Positions 1 through 10,576 are shown, numbered from the stretch's first letter. The stretch is 64,000 nucleotides of DNA from JACVRW01 sp963716215 (GCA_963716215.1 OY970298.1:1550001-1614000); one strand, 5' to 3'. Notes: generated from the letters alone by a model not told the origin. Numbers and translations: made by a program.

Positions 1-1175
1 TCGTGCGCGACACGCGCGAGTCGGGCGAGATGCTCGAAGCCGCGCTCGCGGCCGGGGTCGCCGCCGGCGGCGGGCACGCCCTGCTCGGCGGCGTGCTGCC
101 CACTCCCGGCGCCTCGCTGCTGGTGCGCCGCTACGGGTTCGACCTGGCGGCCGTCGTGTCTGCGTCGCACAACCCCTACGAGGACAACGGGATCAAGTTC
201 TTCGGGCCTCAGGGCACCAAGTTGGACGACGCCCAGGAGGCCGAGATCGAGCGCCTGCTCGAGGTGCCGGCTGCGGCCCGGCTCGGCCGTGTGAGGGAGC
301 TGCACGGCGCCCCGGCCGACTACCTGCGCGAGCTCGAGGCGCGCTTCGCCGACCTCCAGCTCGACGGCGTGAAGGTCCTGCTCGACTGCGCCAACGGGGC
401 GACGCACCGGGTGGCCCCGGAGATCTTCCGGCGACTCGGCGCGGACGTGGACGCCGTGGCGGTCGAGCCGGACGGGCGCAACATCAACCGCGACTGCGGC
501 TCCACCCATGTCGAGCAGCTCGCGGAGCAGCTCGACGGCCACGCCATCGGCTTCGCCTTCGACGGTGACGGGGACCGCGTGCTGGCGATCGACCGCAACG
601 GCGCGGTCGTGGACGGCGACGAGCTGCTGGCTTTGTCCGCGCTGCACCTGCGCGACCACGAGCGCCTCCCCGGGAACGGCGTGGCCGTGACCGTGATGAC
701 CAACTACGGCTTCCACCAGGCGATGCGCGAGCACGGGGTGGAGGTGGCGACCACGCCGGTCGGCGACCGCCACGTCCTGGCCGAGCTGCTGAGGCGCGGC
801 TGGGCGCTCGGCGGGGAGCAGTCGGGCCACATCATCGACGCCGGCTTCGTGCCCGCCGGCGACGGCACGGCGGCCGCGCTGCTGGCCCTCGAGGCGCTGG
901 CCGGCCGCGACCTGGCCGACCGCGACGCGATGCGCAAGCTGCCGCAGCGTCTGGTCAACGTGCGGGTGCCCGATCGCGACGCGCTGGAGGGTGCCGACGA
1001 GGTCTGGGCGGCCGTCGAAGCGGCGGGTGCGCGTCTCGAAGGGCGGGGCCGGGTACTAGTACGTTCGTCCGGTACGGAGCCGCTAATCCGCATTATGGTC
1101 GAGGCTCCGGGTGCCGATGAGTGTGAGGAGATAGTGCAAGCGCTGGCGAAAACCGTGGAATCGTGCGTACGCTGA
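1..1175 (+). CDS. glmM: Phosphoglucosamine mutase, 5' end cut by window
   Basis: Converts glucosamine-6-phosphate to glucosamine-1-phosphate for UDP-GlcNAc and peptidoglycan synthesis in the cytoplasm. About 390 residues are visible against a usual length near 445. The GRDTRxSG region that normally lies near residue 40 is at the left edge, so the true start is outside the window; the GTG at base 3 is internal. Counting from that GTG, the phosphoserine loop SASHNP is at residues 53-58, followed by the metal loop DGDGDR, the sugar-binding GEQSGH and the C-terminal phosphate-binding RSSGTEP. The stop lies 7 bases before glmS, which uses the product pathway's precursor, so the two are almost certainly cotranscribed. 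Family assignment is very secure. Confidence 0.96.
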   Translation, partial: VRDTRESGEMLEAALAAGVAAGGGHALLGGVLPTPGASLLVRRYGFDLAAVVSASHNPYEDNGIKFFGPQGTKLDDAQEAEIERLLEVPAAARLGRVRELHGAPADYLRELEARFADLQLDGVKVLLDCANGATHRVAPEIFRRLGADVDAVAVEPDGRNINRDCGSTHVEQLAEQLDGHAIGFAFDGDGDRVLAIDRNGAVVDGDELLALSALHLRDHERLPGNGVAVTVMTNYGFHQAMREHGVEVATTPVGDRHVLAELLRRGWALGGEQSGHIIDAGFVPAGDGTAAALLALEALAGRDLADRDAMRKLPQRLVNVRVPDRDALEGADEVWAAVEAAGARLEGRGRVLVRSSGTEPLIRIMVEAPGADECEEIVQALAKTVESCVR

Positions 1176-1182
1176 GTCGGTC

Positions 1183-3009
<1,827 letters not shown>

Positions 3010-3020
3010 CTTCCGCCGCC

Positions 3021-3380
3021 GTGAGCGGCGTCGGCATCGACCTCCTCGACGTCGACCGGCTGGAGCGCGCCCTCGAACGCCGGCCGCGGTTGGCCGAGCG
3101 GGTCTTCACCGACGACGAGCGCGCGTACGCGGCGTCGCGCGCTCGGCCCGGGCTGCACCTGGCCGCGCGCTTCTGCGCGAAGGAGGCCGTGGCCAAGGCG
3201 CTCGGCATGACCGCCTGGAGCTGGCGCGACGTGGAGGTCGTGGCCACCGGTGCCGCGCCCGAGGTGCGCCTCAGCGGTGGCGTGGCCGCGCGCGCATCCG
3301 AGCTCGGGGTGACCGCTGTGGTCTCGCTCACGCACACGGACACGACCGCCGGCGCGGTGGCGCTGCTGCAACCGGGATGA
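3021..3380 (+). CDS. acpS: Holo-[acyl-carrier-protein] synthase
   Basis: Transfers 4'-phosphopantetheine from CoA to apo-ACP, activating fatty acid synthesis. From the GTG start the protein is 119 residues, typical for AcpS. The N-terminal GIDLLDVDR (residues 4-12) holds the metal-binding Asp; FCAKEAVAKALG near residue 55 holds the catalytic/metal Glu and the Lys; a conserved SLTHT segment lies near the C-terminus. The stop overlaps the start of the next gene (ATGA), so the two are translationally coupled. AcpS next to an NAD(P)HX repair enzyme is a common bacterial arrangement. Confidence 0.93.
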   Translation: MSGVGIDLLDVDRLERALERRPRLAERVFTDDERAYAASRARPGLHLAARFCAKEAVAKALGMTAWSWRDVEVVATGAAPEVRLSGGVAARASELGVTAVVSLTHTDTTAGAVALLQPG

Positions 3381-4891
3381 CGCTCCCCGACTGGCTCGAC
3401 CCGCTGTACGAGGCCGACGAGATGCGCGCGGTCGACGCCTGGGCGATCGAGGACCAAGGCGTGCCGTCGATCGAGTTGATGGAGCGGGCCGGGGAGGGGC
3501 TGGCGCGGGTCACCGCTGCCGCCGCGCGGCCGGGGCCGGTGCGGGTGGTGGTCGGCAAGGGCAACAACGGCGGCGACGGGCTGGTGGTGGCGCGGCTGCT
3601 GCGCGAGGACGGCCACGAGGTGGACGTGCTGGCGGCGGGCTCGCTCGACGAGCTGGGTGGCGACCCGCTCGCCAACCTCCAGCGGCTACCCGGCGCACCG
3701 CCGGAGCCGTTCGACCCGGCGCGGCTCGACGGCTCGGGCGTGATCGTCGACGCCCTCCTCGGCACCGGGTTCCAGGGAGTCCCACGTGACCCCGTGGCCG
3801 GCGCGAGCGCGGCAATCAACGCCCAGGACGCCCCCGTCGTGGCCTGCGACGTGCCGTCGGGTGTCGACGCCAGCACCGGCGAGGTCGAGGGGGAGGCCGT
3901 GCGCGCCGCCGCGACGGCGACGTTCCATGGCCCCAAGGTCGGCCTCTACGTGAGCCCGGGCAAGGACCACGCGGGCCGTGTGGAGACCGTCGAGATCGGC
4001 ATCCCCCGAGGTGCCCCGCGTGCCGAGCGCGCCGGTCTCATCTCGGCGCGCGTGCGCGAGCTCTACCCGCACCGCGAGCGCAGCGGCTCCAAGTTCGTGT
4101 CCGGTGTCGTCGTGGTGGCGGGCGGGTCGATGGGCCTGACCGGCGCGCCCACGATGACAGCGCGGTCCGCCCAGCGGGCGGGTGCCGGCTACGTCCAGGT
4201 GGCCGTGCCGCAAGCGGTGCAGCCGGCGGTGGACCTGCGCCTACTGGAGCAGATGAGCCGCGGCCTGCCCGACGCCGGCGGCTTCCACACGCCGGCCGGT
4301 GTGGAGGTCGTGGAGGAGATGGCCGAGCGCGCCGGGGCGGTGGTGCTCGGCCCCGGGCTCGGCCGCGACGAGGGCGCGCAGGAGTTCGCCCGCGGCGTGG
4401 CGCGCGCGGTCGAGGCGCCGCTGCTGGTGGACGCCGACGGCCTGAACGCGCACGCCGAGCAGCTAGAGCTGCTGCGCGAACGCACGGCGCCCACGATCCT
4501 GACTCCCCACGAGGGCGAGCTGGGCCGGCTGCTCGGGCGTCCCACCGACGCGGTCGCCCACCACCGGCTGGCGTGCGCGCGCGAGGCTGCCGAGCGCAGT
4601 GGCGCCGTGGTGCTGCTCAAGGGCGACGACACGATCGTGGCGCTCCCCGGCGGGGAGGTCGCGGTCAACCCGACCGGCTCGGCGGCGCTCGCGACCGCGG
4701 GCACCGGCGACGTGCTCTCCGGCCTGATCGGCGCCCTACTGGCCAAGGGGCTCGACGCGTTCGACGCCGCCTGCCTGGGAGCGCTCGCGCACGTGTTCGC
4801 GGCGCGGGCGGCTGCGGAGCGGGTCGGGGTGGACCACGTGATGGCCGGCGACGTGATCGACGCGCTGCCCTACGGCCTGACGCTCCGATAG
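3377..4891 (+). CDS. nnr: Bifunctional NAD(P)HX epimerase / ADP-dependent NAD(P)HX dehydratase
   Basis: Repairs hydrated NADH and NADPH: the N-terminal YjeF domain epimerises R-NAD(P)HX and the C-terminal ribokinase-like domain dehydrates the S form using ADP. The protein is 504 residues, normal for the fused form. In the N-domain I see GKGNNGGDGLVVARLL (near residue 57), LLGTGFQG and DVPSGVDASTGEV. In the C-domain I see the AGGSMGLTGAP loop, LGPGLGRDEG, VDADGLNAH, TPHEGELGRLLG and the nucleotide-binding GSAALATAGTGDVLSG. ATG overlaps the acpS stop by 4 bases. The stop codon TAG also forms the first half of a TAGTCT box before the next gene. Confidence 0.96.
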   Translation: MTLPDWLDPLYEADEMRAVDAWAIEDQGVPSIELMERAGEGLARVTAAAARPGPVRVVVGKGNNGGDGLVVARLLREDGHEVDVLAAGSLDELGGDPLANLQRLPGAPPEPFDPARLDGSGVIVDALLGTGFQGVPRDPVAGASAAINAQDAPVVACDVPSGVDASTGEVEGEAVRAAATATFHGPKVGLYVSPGKDHAGRVETVEIGIPRGAPRAERAGLISARVRELYPHRERSGSKFVSGVVVVAGGSMGLTGAPTMTARSAQRAGAGYVQVAVPQAVQPAVDLRLLEQMSRGLPDAGGFHTPAGVEVVEEMAERAGAVVLGPGLGRDEGAQEFARGVARAVEAPLLVDADGLNAHAEQLELLRERTAPTILTPHEGELGRLLGRPTDAVAHHRLACAREAAERSGAVVLLKGDDTIVALPGGEVAVNPTGSAALATAGTGDVLSGLIGALLAKGLDAFDAACLGALAHVFAARAAAERVGVDHVMAGDVIDALPYGLTLR

Positions 4892-4894
4892 TCT
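4889..4894 (+). promoter_or_regulatory. Putative -10 box (TAGTCT) for leaderless CBS gene
   Basis: TAGTCT ends 8 bases before the ATG at 4903, and no Shine-Dalgarno sequence lies in between. It fits the TAGNNT box seen before several other starts in this window. No clear -35 is visible. This is inference from a recurring pattern. Confidence 0.35.
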
Positions 4895-4902
4895 CGCCGC
4901 CG

Positions 4903-5358
4903 ATGCCCGCAGTGCGCGACATCATGGACGCGAGCCCCGCCACCGTGCGCCCGGATACCCCGGTGGAGGAGGTCATCACGCTGCTGCGCAGCAACGAGCT
5001 GCCCGGCGTGCCGGTGGTCGACGACGACGGGCAGTGCGTGGGGATCGTGACCGAGGCCGACCTCGTGCTGCCCGACGACCAGGGCGACCTGCACCTGCCG
5101 CACTACATCAACCTGTTCGGGGGAACGGTCTTCCTCGAGCCACTGGGCCGCTTCGAGAAGCGGCTGCGCAAGGCATTCGCCTCGACCGCTGAGGAAATGA
5201 TGACCAGCGACCCCGACACGGTCGCCCCGGATACCAGCGCGAAGGAGGCGGCGCGCCTGATCCACGAGTCGGGCCACAACCGCCTGCCCGTGGTGGACGA
5301 CGGGCGCCTCGTCGGCGTGGTCACGCGCCTGGACGTGCTCGGCGCCCTCGCGGCGTGA
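4903..5358 (+). CDS. CBS-domain protein (Bateman module)
   Basis: A 151-residue stand-alone pair of CBS domains, which usually bind adenosyl nucleotides and act as energy sensors. The first CBS motif runs from MDASPATVRPDTPVEEVI to GVPVVDDDGQCVGIVTEADL. The second runs from MMTSDPDTVAPDTS to LPVVDDGRLVGVVTRLDVL. Between them is a spacer of about 40 residues (HLPHYINLFGGTVFLE) typical of short bacterial CBS proteins. The ATG lies 11 bases after nnr, and the stop overlaps the alr GTG. The ligand and target are unknown; position between nnr and alr suggests housekeeping expression rather than a specific partner. Confidence 0.88.
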   Translation: MPAVRDIMDASPATVRPDTPVEEVITLLRSNELPGVPVVDDDGQCVGIVTEADLVLPDDQGDLHLPHYINLFGGTVFLEPLGRFEKRLRKAFASTAEEMMTSDPDTVAPDTSAKEAARLIHESGHNRLPVVDDGRLVGVVTRLDVLGALAA

Positions 5359-6437
5359 CCAGCGCAGAACGGCGAGCGCGCGGCGCGGGCGAGCCCGGGC
5401 TCTCCCAGCGCGCGGTAGCCACAGTCGACCTCGGCGCGATCGAACGCAACTGCGCGCGCCTCCCGAAGCCGCTCTGCGCGGTCGTCAAGGCCGACGCGTA
5501 CGGGCACGGCCAGGTCGCCGCGGCGGCGCTGGCGGGCGGGGCCTCGTGGCTGGCGGTGGCCGCCGCCGACGAGGCGGTGGCGCTGCGTCGCGAAGGCATC
5601 GAGGTTCCGGTGCTCGTCATGGGCGCTGTGACCGCGGACGAGCTGCGCACGGCAGCCGAGGCCGGGGCGGACGTGGTCGCCTGGACCGAGGAGGTCGCCG
5701 CGGCGGCCCCGCGCGTGCACGTGAAGCTCGACACCGGCATGGGCCGGCTCGGGACGAAGGACCGCGAGCTGGCGCTGCGGCTGGCGGACAGGGACAACGT
5801 CGTCGGGCTGATGACCCACTTCGCCACCGCCGACGAGCTCGATTGCGACGCGTTCGGCGCACAGCTGGAGGCCTTCCGCGAGTTCGTCGAGGAGGCGGAC
5901 CGCGGCGACCTGATCGCGCACGCCGCCAACAGCGCCGCCGCGCTGCGCGATCCCGACAGCCATTTCGACATGGTCCGCTGCGGCGTGGCCATCTACGGCA
6001 TGGACCCGTTCGGCGAGGATCCGGCGGCCCACGGGCTCGAACCGGCGCTGTCGCTGCGCTCCTGGGTGGCGGCCGTGCGCCGCTTCGAGACGGGCGACTC
6101 CGCAGGCTACGGGCGGCGCTGGACCGCGGCCGAGCCGACCTGGGTCGCGACCGTGCCGATCGGCTACGGGGACGGCTGGCGGCGGTCGCTGAGCAACAAC
6201 TGCGACGTGCTGATCCGCGGTCGCCGGCACCCGCTGGTCGGGACCGTGAGCATGGACAACGTGACCGTCTCGCTCGGACCGGACACGGACGTGGCGGTCG
6301 GGGACGAGGTGGTGCTGATCGGCCGGCAGGGCGAGGAGCGCATACTGGCCGAGGAGGTGGCGCGCCGGCTCGACACGATCAACTACGAGGTCACCTGCGC
6401 GCTCACGTCGCGGGTGCGCCGCCAGCATCTGCCGTGA
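5355..6437 (+). CDS. alr: Alanine racemase
   Basis: PLP enzyme converting L-alanine to D-alanine for peptidoglycan. The protein is 360 residues, slightly short for the family. The PLP-binding lysine is K45 in AVVKADAYGHG. The TIM-barrel region carries VKLDTGMGRLG and HAANSAAAL. The catalytic tyrosine of the second subunit face is in SAGYGRRW, and the C-terminal beta domain contains GTVSMDNVTV. Start is a GTG whose bases overlap the upstream TGA (GTGA), the same coupling used repeatedly here. Pairing with nnr is a frequent actinobacterial arrangement. Confidence 0.95.
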   Translation: MTSAERRARGAGEPGLSQRAVATVDLGAIERNCARLPKPLCAVVKADAYGHGQVAAAALAGGASWLAVAAADEAVALRREGIEVPVLVMGAVTADELRTAAEAGADVVAWTEEVAAAAPRVHVKLDTGMGRLGTKDRELALRLADRDNVVGLMTHFATADELDCDAFGAQLEAFREFVEEADRGDLIAHAANSAAALRDPDSHFDMVRCGVAIYGMDPFGEDPAAHGLEPALSLRSWVAAVRRFETGDSAGYGRRWTAAEPTWVATVPIGYGDGWRRSLSNNCDVLIRGRRHPLVGTVSMDNVTVSLGPDTDVAVGDEVVLIGRQGEERILAEEVARRLDTINYEVTCALTSRVRRQHLP

Positions 6438-7810
6438 GCGAGGCCTGGATCGTGGGTGGGGCGCTGCGCGACGAGCTGCTCGGTCGCCCGGTGCGCGACG
6501 TGGACGTCGCGGTGACCGGCGACGCCGCGCGCGCGGCACGCGCCCTGGCCGCGCAGCTGCGGGGTCCGGTGTTCCGGCTCTCGGAGGCGTTCGGCGCCTG
6601 GCGCGTGATCGACCGCAAGGGCGGCCGGGTCTGGGACTTCGCACCGCTGCAGGGCGAGACGATCGAGCAGGACCTGCGTCGCCGCGACTTCACGGTGAAC
6701 GCGATGGCCCGGCCCGTGGAGCTGGACGCGATCGCCGACACCGGCGGCGCCGCCGAGCTGGTGGACCCGCTCGGAGGTCGCGCCGACGTGGAGGCGCGCA
6801 TCCTGCGCGTGCTCGGCGCGGATGCCTACGAGAGCGACCCGCTGCGCGCCCTGCGGCTGGCGCGCTTCGGCGCCGAGCTCGGATTCGCGCCCGATCCGGA
6901 GACCGAGCGCCTCACGCGCGCGGCCGCGCCGCGCGTGATCGATGCCGCGGGAGAGCGCGTCTTTGCCGAGCTGCGCCGGCTCGTGATCGCGGACGGTGTC
7001 CTGGGCGGGCTCGAGCTGGCCGACCGCGTGGGCGTGCTCGACGCCGTGCTGCCCGAGCTGACCGCGCTCCGCGGGGTGGAGCAAAGCGACTACCACCACC
7101 TGGACGTCCACGGGCACACGCTCGAGGTGCTCGCCCAGCTGATCGAGCTCGAGTCGGCACTCGAGCAGCGCTTCGGCGCGGACGCCGACAGACTCGGCGC
7201 CGCACTGGCCGCACCGCTCGGGGACGAGCTGACCCGCGGCCAGGCGCTGCGCTTCGGGGCGCTGCTGCACGACATCGGCAAGCCGGCCACGCGCGGCGTT
7301 CGCGCCGACGGCCGCATCACCTTCATGGGCCACGACGCGGTCGGCGAGGAGATGGTCCGCGGGCTGTGCCGCCGGCTGCGCACCAGCGAGCGCTTCTCGC
7401 GCTTCCTCGAGGGACTGACGCGCCACCACCTGGTGCTCGGCTTCATGGTCCACGAGCGACCGCTCGACCGCGCTCAGGTCTACCGCTACCTGCGTCGCAC
7501 GGCGCCGGTGGAGGTGGAGGTGACGCTGCTGTCCTGCGCGGACCGCCTGGCTACCCGCGGCCGCCGCGCCGAGGAGGCCACGGAGGCCCACCTGGGCCTG
7601 GCCCGCGAGCTGATGGCCGCCGCGCTCGACTGGCGCGAGCATGGCCCCCCGCGCGTGCCTGTGCGCGGCGACGAGCTGGCTCACGAGCTCGGGATCGAGC
7701 CGGGGCCGGAGCTGGGGCGGCTGCTGGCCGAGCTCGCCGAGGCCACCTACGCGGGCGAGGTGAGCGACCGCGAGCAGGCCCTCGCGCTGGCGCGTAGGCT
7801 CCGCGCGTGA
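6434..7810 (+). CDS. CCA tRNA nucleotidyltransferase / poly(A) polymerase family with HD domain
   Basis: Nucleotidyltransferase of the class II CCA/poly(A) polymerase superfamily, expected to add or repair tRNA 3' CCA ends. From the GTG start (overlapping the alr stop) it is 458 residues. The N-terminus has IVGGALRDELLGR followed by RDVDVAVTGD, giving the GG motif and the catalytic DxD. RRRDFTVNAMA is the conserved flexible-loop motif. After the RNA-binding region, an HD phosphohydrolase domain with LLHDIGKPATRG lies near residue 280. The sequence alone does not separate a CCA-adding enzyme from a related polymerase, so no symbol is given. Confidence 0.88.
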   Translation: MSEAWIVGGALRDELLGRPVRDVDVAVTGDAARAARALAAQLRGPVFRLSEAFGAWRVIDRKGGRVWDFAPLQGETIEQDLRRRDFTVNAMARPVELDAIADTGGAAELVDPLGGRADVEARILRVLGADAYESDPLRALRLARFGAELGFAPDPETERLTRAAAPRVIDAAGERVFAELRRLVIADGVLGGLELADRVGVLDAVLPELTALRGVEQSDYHHLDVHGHTLEVLAQLIELESALEQRFGADADRLGAALAAPLGDELTRGQALRFGALLHDIGKPATRGVRADGRITFMGHDAVGEEMVRGLCRRLRTSERFSRFLEGLTRHHLVLGFMVHERPLDRAQVYRYLRRTAPVEVEVTLLSCADRLATRGRRAEEATEAHLGLARELMAAALDWREHGPPRVPVRGDELAHELGIEPGPELGRLLAELAEATYAGEVSDREQALALARRLRA

Positions 7811-8775
7811 TCGTCGACAGCGCGGTCTACCGCGACGGCCGCCGTGAGGACGGCGTGCCGCTCGACCACCTCTACGCGGAGTGCCACAAGCACGGGGCGT
7901 TCGGGTGGCTCGGCCTGTACGAGCCGAGCGAGGCCGAGTTCGAGTCGATCCGCAAGGAGTTCAACCTGCATCCGCTGGCGGTGGAGGACGCGATCGAGTC
8001 GCACCAGCGGCCGAAGCTCGAAGTCTTCGACGACATGGTCTTCGTGGTGCTGAAGACCGCGCGCTACGTGGACCCTCACGAGGTGGTCAAGATCGGTGAG
8101 ATCCTCGTGTTCCTCGGCGAGGACTACATCATCACGGTCCGTCACGGCGAGGCGAGCCCGCTGGACGGCGTGCGCCGCGCGCTCGAGGACGACCCGGACC
8201 TGCTGCGCCACGGCCCCGGGGCCGTGCTGCATGCGATCGTCGACCGCGTGGTGGACGACTACGGGCCGGCAATCGAGGGGCTGGAGGCTGACGTGGTGGA
8301 GGTCGAGGAGGAGGTGTTCACGCCCGAGCGCGCCAACCCGGCCGAGCGCATCTACAGGCTCAAGCGCGAGGTGCTCCAGTTCCTGCGCGCCACGGTGCCG
8401 CTGATCGACCCGGTCGAGCGTCTCGCGCGCGGGAACTACGGCCAGGTCCACCCCGAGGTGCGCACCTACTTCCGCGACGTGAACGACCACCTGATCAGGG
8501 CGCGCGACCAGCTGGACGGCCTCAACGACCTGCTCACGAGCGTGCTACAAGCCAACCTGACCCAGGTCGGGGTGCGCCAGAACGAGGACATGCGCAAGAT
8601 CTCGGCCTACGTCGCGATGGCTGCGGTCCCCACCCTGCTGGCCGGGATCTACGGCATGAACTTCGACCACATGCCCGAGCTGGGCTGGGAGCTCGGCTAT
8701 CCGGCGGTGCTGCTGTTGATGGCGAGCATCTGCGCCTTCCTGTTCTGGCGCTTCAAGCGGGCCGGCTGGCTGTAG
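7807..8775 (+). CDS. corA: CorA-family magnesium/divalent cation transporter
   Basis: Inner-membrane pentameric channel for Mg2+ (possibly Co2+ or Ni2+). The protein is 322 residues, normal for the family. A long cytoplasmic acidic and helical N-domain occupies about residues 1-255. Two transmembrane helices lie near the C-terminus, the first ending in the signature YGMNF (GMN motif), followed by an acidic MPELGWELGYP periplasmic loop. The C-terminus is basic (FKRAGWL), as expected for the cytoplasmic end. GTG overlaps the stop of the previous gene. Confidence 0.93.
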   Translation: MIVDSAVYRDGRREDGVPLDHLYAECHKHGAFGWLGLYEPSEAEFESIRKEFNLHPLAVEDAIESHQRPKLEVFDDMVFVVLKTARYVDPHEVVKIGEILVFLGEDYIITVRHGEASPLDGVRRALEDDPDLLRHGPGAVLHAIVDRVVDDYGPAIEGLEADVVEVEEEVFTPERANPAERIYRLKREVLQFLRATVPLIDPVERLARGNYGQVHPEVRTYFRDVNDHLIRARDQLDGLNDLLTSVLQANLTQVGVRQNEDMRKISAYVAMAAVPTLLAGIYGMNFDHMPELGWELGYPAVLLLMASICAFLFWRFKRAGWL

Positions 8776-8796
8776 TCGCGGCCTCTCGCGCTTACG

Positions 8797-8802
8797 TAGA
8801 CT
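8797..8802 (+). promoter_or_regulatory. Putative -10 box (TAGACT) for HIT gene
   Basis: TAGACT lies 8 bases before the GTG at 8811 in the only gap of this gene chain without an overlap. No ribosome binding site is visible, so leaderless transcription is the simplest reading. Confidence 0.4.
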
Positions 8803-8810
8803 GCGCGGCC

Positions 8811-9221
8811 GTGGCGGACGACTGCATCTTCTGCAAGATCCTGGCCGGCGAGTTGCCGGCCGAGATCGTTCAGGAGGACGAGCACACGATCGCGTTCATG
8901 GACCTCAACCCGTGGACGCGCGGGCACGCGCTCGTGATCCCGCGCCGTCACGCCCGCAACCTGTACGAGACGGAGGACTCCGATCTAGAGCACGCGATCG
9001 TGGCCGCGAAGCGCCTGGCGCTGCGGATGCGCGATCGCCTGGAGTGCGACGGGATCAACCTGCTGAACGCCTGCGAGCCCGCCGCGTGGCAGACGGTCTT
9101 CCACACGCACATCCACGTGATCCCGCGCTACGACGACGATCCGCTGCGGCTGCCCGTCCATCCACACCAGGCCGAGCAGGACGAGCTCGCACGGGTGGCA
9201 GCCGAGTTGCGAGGCGGCTGA
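8811..9221 (+). CDS. HIT-family nucleotide hydrolase
   Basis: A 136-residue histidine-triad protein of the HINT/diadenosine-polyphosphate hydrolase type. CIFCKILAGELP at the N-terminus carries the zinc-type CxxC often found in bacterial HIT proteins. HTHIHVIPRY near residue 103 is the HxHxHxx catalytic triad motif. The middle has the usual FMDLNPWTRGHALVIPRRH strand-helix segment. Likely cleaves adenosine phosphoramidate or nucleotide conjugates; the physiological substrate cannot be read from sequence. Preceded by a TAGACT box and no ribosome binding site. Confidence 0.92.
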   Translation: MADDCIFCKILAGELPAEIVQEDEHTIAFMDLNPWTRGHALVIPRRHARNLYETEDSDLEHAIVAAKRLALRMRDRLECDGINLLNACEPAAWQTVFHTHIHVIPRYDDDPLRLPVHPHQAEQDELARVAAELRGG

Positions 9222-9251
9222 CATTTTCGCCCTTCCGCCACCATCTGCTGG

Positions 9252-9257
9252 TAGTTT
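9252..9257 (+). promoter_or_regulatory. Putative -10 box (TAGTTT) for cold-shock gene with long leader
   Basis: TAGTTT in the 127-base gap before the cold-shock gene. A start about 7 bases downstream would leave a leader of about 85 bases. That leader contains a GCCGG/CCGGC hairpin at 9270-9285 with a 6-base loop, and a purine-rich AGGAAGGGG ribosome binding site near 9333. Long structured leaders are common for cold-shock genes. Tentative. Confidence 0.3.
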
Positions 9258-9348
9258 GGTCCCCGTTGGGCCGGTTCTAGCCGGCGTAGTTCGTTACATG
9301 CGTGCATCGGGACTCGCAGGACCGGGCACACGCAGGAAGGGGCAGCAC

Positions 9349-9552
9349 GTGCCTACCGGAATCGTCAAGTGGTTCAACGACGAGAAGGGCTTCGGCTTCA
9401 TCACTCCTGACGAAGGAGACCGAGACCTCTTCGTCCACTACACCGGCATCGACGGCCAGGGTTTCAAGTCGCTCGCCGAGAACTCGAAGGTCGAGTACGA
9501 GGAAGAGACGGGCGACAAGGGGCCGAAGGCGGTGAACGTCCGCCTCATCTGA
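9349..9552 (+). CDS. Cold-shock protein (CspA family)
   Basis: A 67-residue single cold-shock domain, a small OB-fold RNA/DNA chaperone. RNP1 is KGFGFITPD and RNP2 is DLFVHYTGI, both intact. The start GTG gives PTGIVKWFN, the standard N-terminus; an upstream in-frame GTG at 9256 would add 31 residues of non-family sequence and is rejected. A strong AGGAAGGGG lies about 9 bases upstream. The C-terminus reads KGPKAVNVRLI. It is followed after 12 bases by infA, so the two are likely cotranscribed and both support translation. Confidence 0.96.
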   Translation: MPTGIVKWFNDEKGFGFITPDEGDRDLFVHYTGIDGQGFKSLAENSKVEYEEETGDKGPKAVNVRLI

Positions 9553-9564
9553 GGCGATCTCATC

Positions 9565-9783
9565 GTGCCCAAGGAAGAGAAGATCGAAATGGAGGGCGAG
9601 ATCGTAGAGGCCCTCCCGAACACCATGTTCAAAGTCCAGCTCGACAACGGGCACGAGGTCCTCGGACACATCTCCGGCAAGATGCGGAGGCACTACATCC
9701 GCATCCTGCCCGGAGATCGTGTGAAGATCGAGCTGTCTCCGTACGACCTCGACCGGGGGCGGATCACCTACAGGTACAAGTGA
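9565..9783 (+). CDS. infA: Translation initiation factor IF-1
   Basis: A 72-residue S1/OB-fold protein that binds the 30S A site during initiation. The sequence matches IF-1 along its length, with GEIVEALPNTMFKVQLDNGH, HISGKMRRHYIRILPGD and the C-terminal SPYDLDRGRITYRYK. Start is GTG. It lies beside a cold-shock gene rather than in the usual map-infA-rpmJ-rpsM ribosomal cluster. Either this organism has moved infA or there is a second copy elsewhere; the window cannot tell. Confidence 0.95.
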   Translation: MPKEEKIEMEGEIVEALPNTMFKVQLDNGHEVLGHISGKMRRHYIRILPGDRVKIELSPYDLDRGRITYRYK

Positions 9784-9827
9784 GGAGGGCGCAACTCGGC
9801 AGCCGGCCGAGTGTTGCAACCCCGGCC

Positions 9828-10541
9828 ATGAAGCGAATCCTGCTGCTGATTTCCGCTGTGTCGCTGGTGCTCGCGCTCCCGCCGGGCGCGTCGGCCCGCG
9901 TGGTCGAGCTGGGAGCCAAGAACCCCCCGGCCACGGCCAGCTGCCCGACCGACCCCTGCGAGGTGCTGGCCCGGGTGACCGGCTACCCCGGCCGCGCCGG
10001 CTCCGTCAAGAACCCGTACCTGATCCGCCGCGACGGCTATCTCGTGGCGTTCACGGTGGCGCTCGGCAAGCCGACGCCCGAGCAGGCCGCCTACTTCACC
10101 GACGACCCGGCCGGACCCCAGTTCGGCGAGCCGGAGGTGCAGCTCTCGGTGCTGCGCAAGGGCACCAAGCGCAAGACGCGGCTGGACCATCGGCTGATCT
10201 CGCAGTCGCCCGTGTTCGACGTGACCCACAACCTGGGCTCGTCGCCGACCTTCGTCCTGCGCGACCCAATCCGCGTCAAGAAGGGCAACATCGTCGCCCT
10301 CACGTCGGCCACCTGGCTGCCGGCGTTCGCGAACAACCTCGGCAACGGCAACTGGTGGCGTTCGTCGCGCGCGCGCAAGCGCTGCGAGGCGCCGCAGAGC
10401 CTCAACCAGTACGCCATGACGGACCTGCGCGAGGTCAACGTCTTCGGCTGCACCTACCACGGCGCCCGCCCGCTCTACTCGGTCACGTACGTCCCGGACA
10501 ACCGGCCGACGGACGAGACCAAGGAAGAGCAGCCCAACTAG
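9828..10541 (+). CDS. Secreted hypothetical protein
   Basis: Not recognised. 237 residues from the ATG at 9828, which begins a clear signal peptide (MKRILLLISAVSLVLALPPG, cleavage likely after ASA). The mature part has four cysteines (an early CPTDPC pair, then KRCEAP and VFGCTYH), suggesting disulfides outside the cytoplasm. It contains a beta-rich central region with PYLIRRDGYLVAFTVALG and ends in a charged tail. An in-frame start at 9780 would place 16 non-signal residues first. It follows infA by 44 bases but is probably unrelated. No motif allows a function to be assigned. Confidence 0.75.
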   Translation: MKRILLLISAVSLVLALPPGASARVVELGAKNPPATASCPTDPCEVLARVTGYPGRAGSVKNPYLIRRDGYLVAFTVALGKPTPEQAAYFTDDPAGPQFGEPEVQLSVLRKGTKRKTRLDHRLISQSPVFDVTHNLGSSPTFVLRDPIRVKKGNIVALTSATWLPAFANNLGNGNWWRSSRARKRCEAPQSLNQYAMTDLREVNVFGCTYHGARPLYSVTYVPDNRPTDETKEEQPN

Positions 10542-10576
10542 GCGGATAGGGCCTTTCCCCGGCTACCCCACCGCGC

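Noticed and set aside
5103..6644. 513-residue - strand frame over the CBS and alr genes
   Set aside because: Covers secure coding sequence on the other strand; no recognisable motif.
9565..9783. Ribosomal-protein cluster next to infA
   Set aside because: No map, rpmJ, rpsM or rpsK lies on either side; neighbours are a cold-shock gene and a secreted hypothetical protein.
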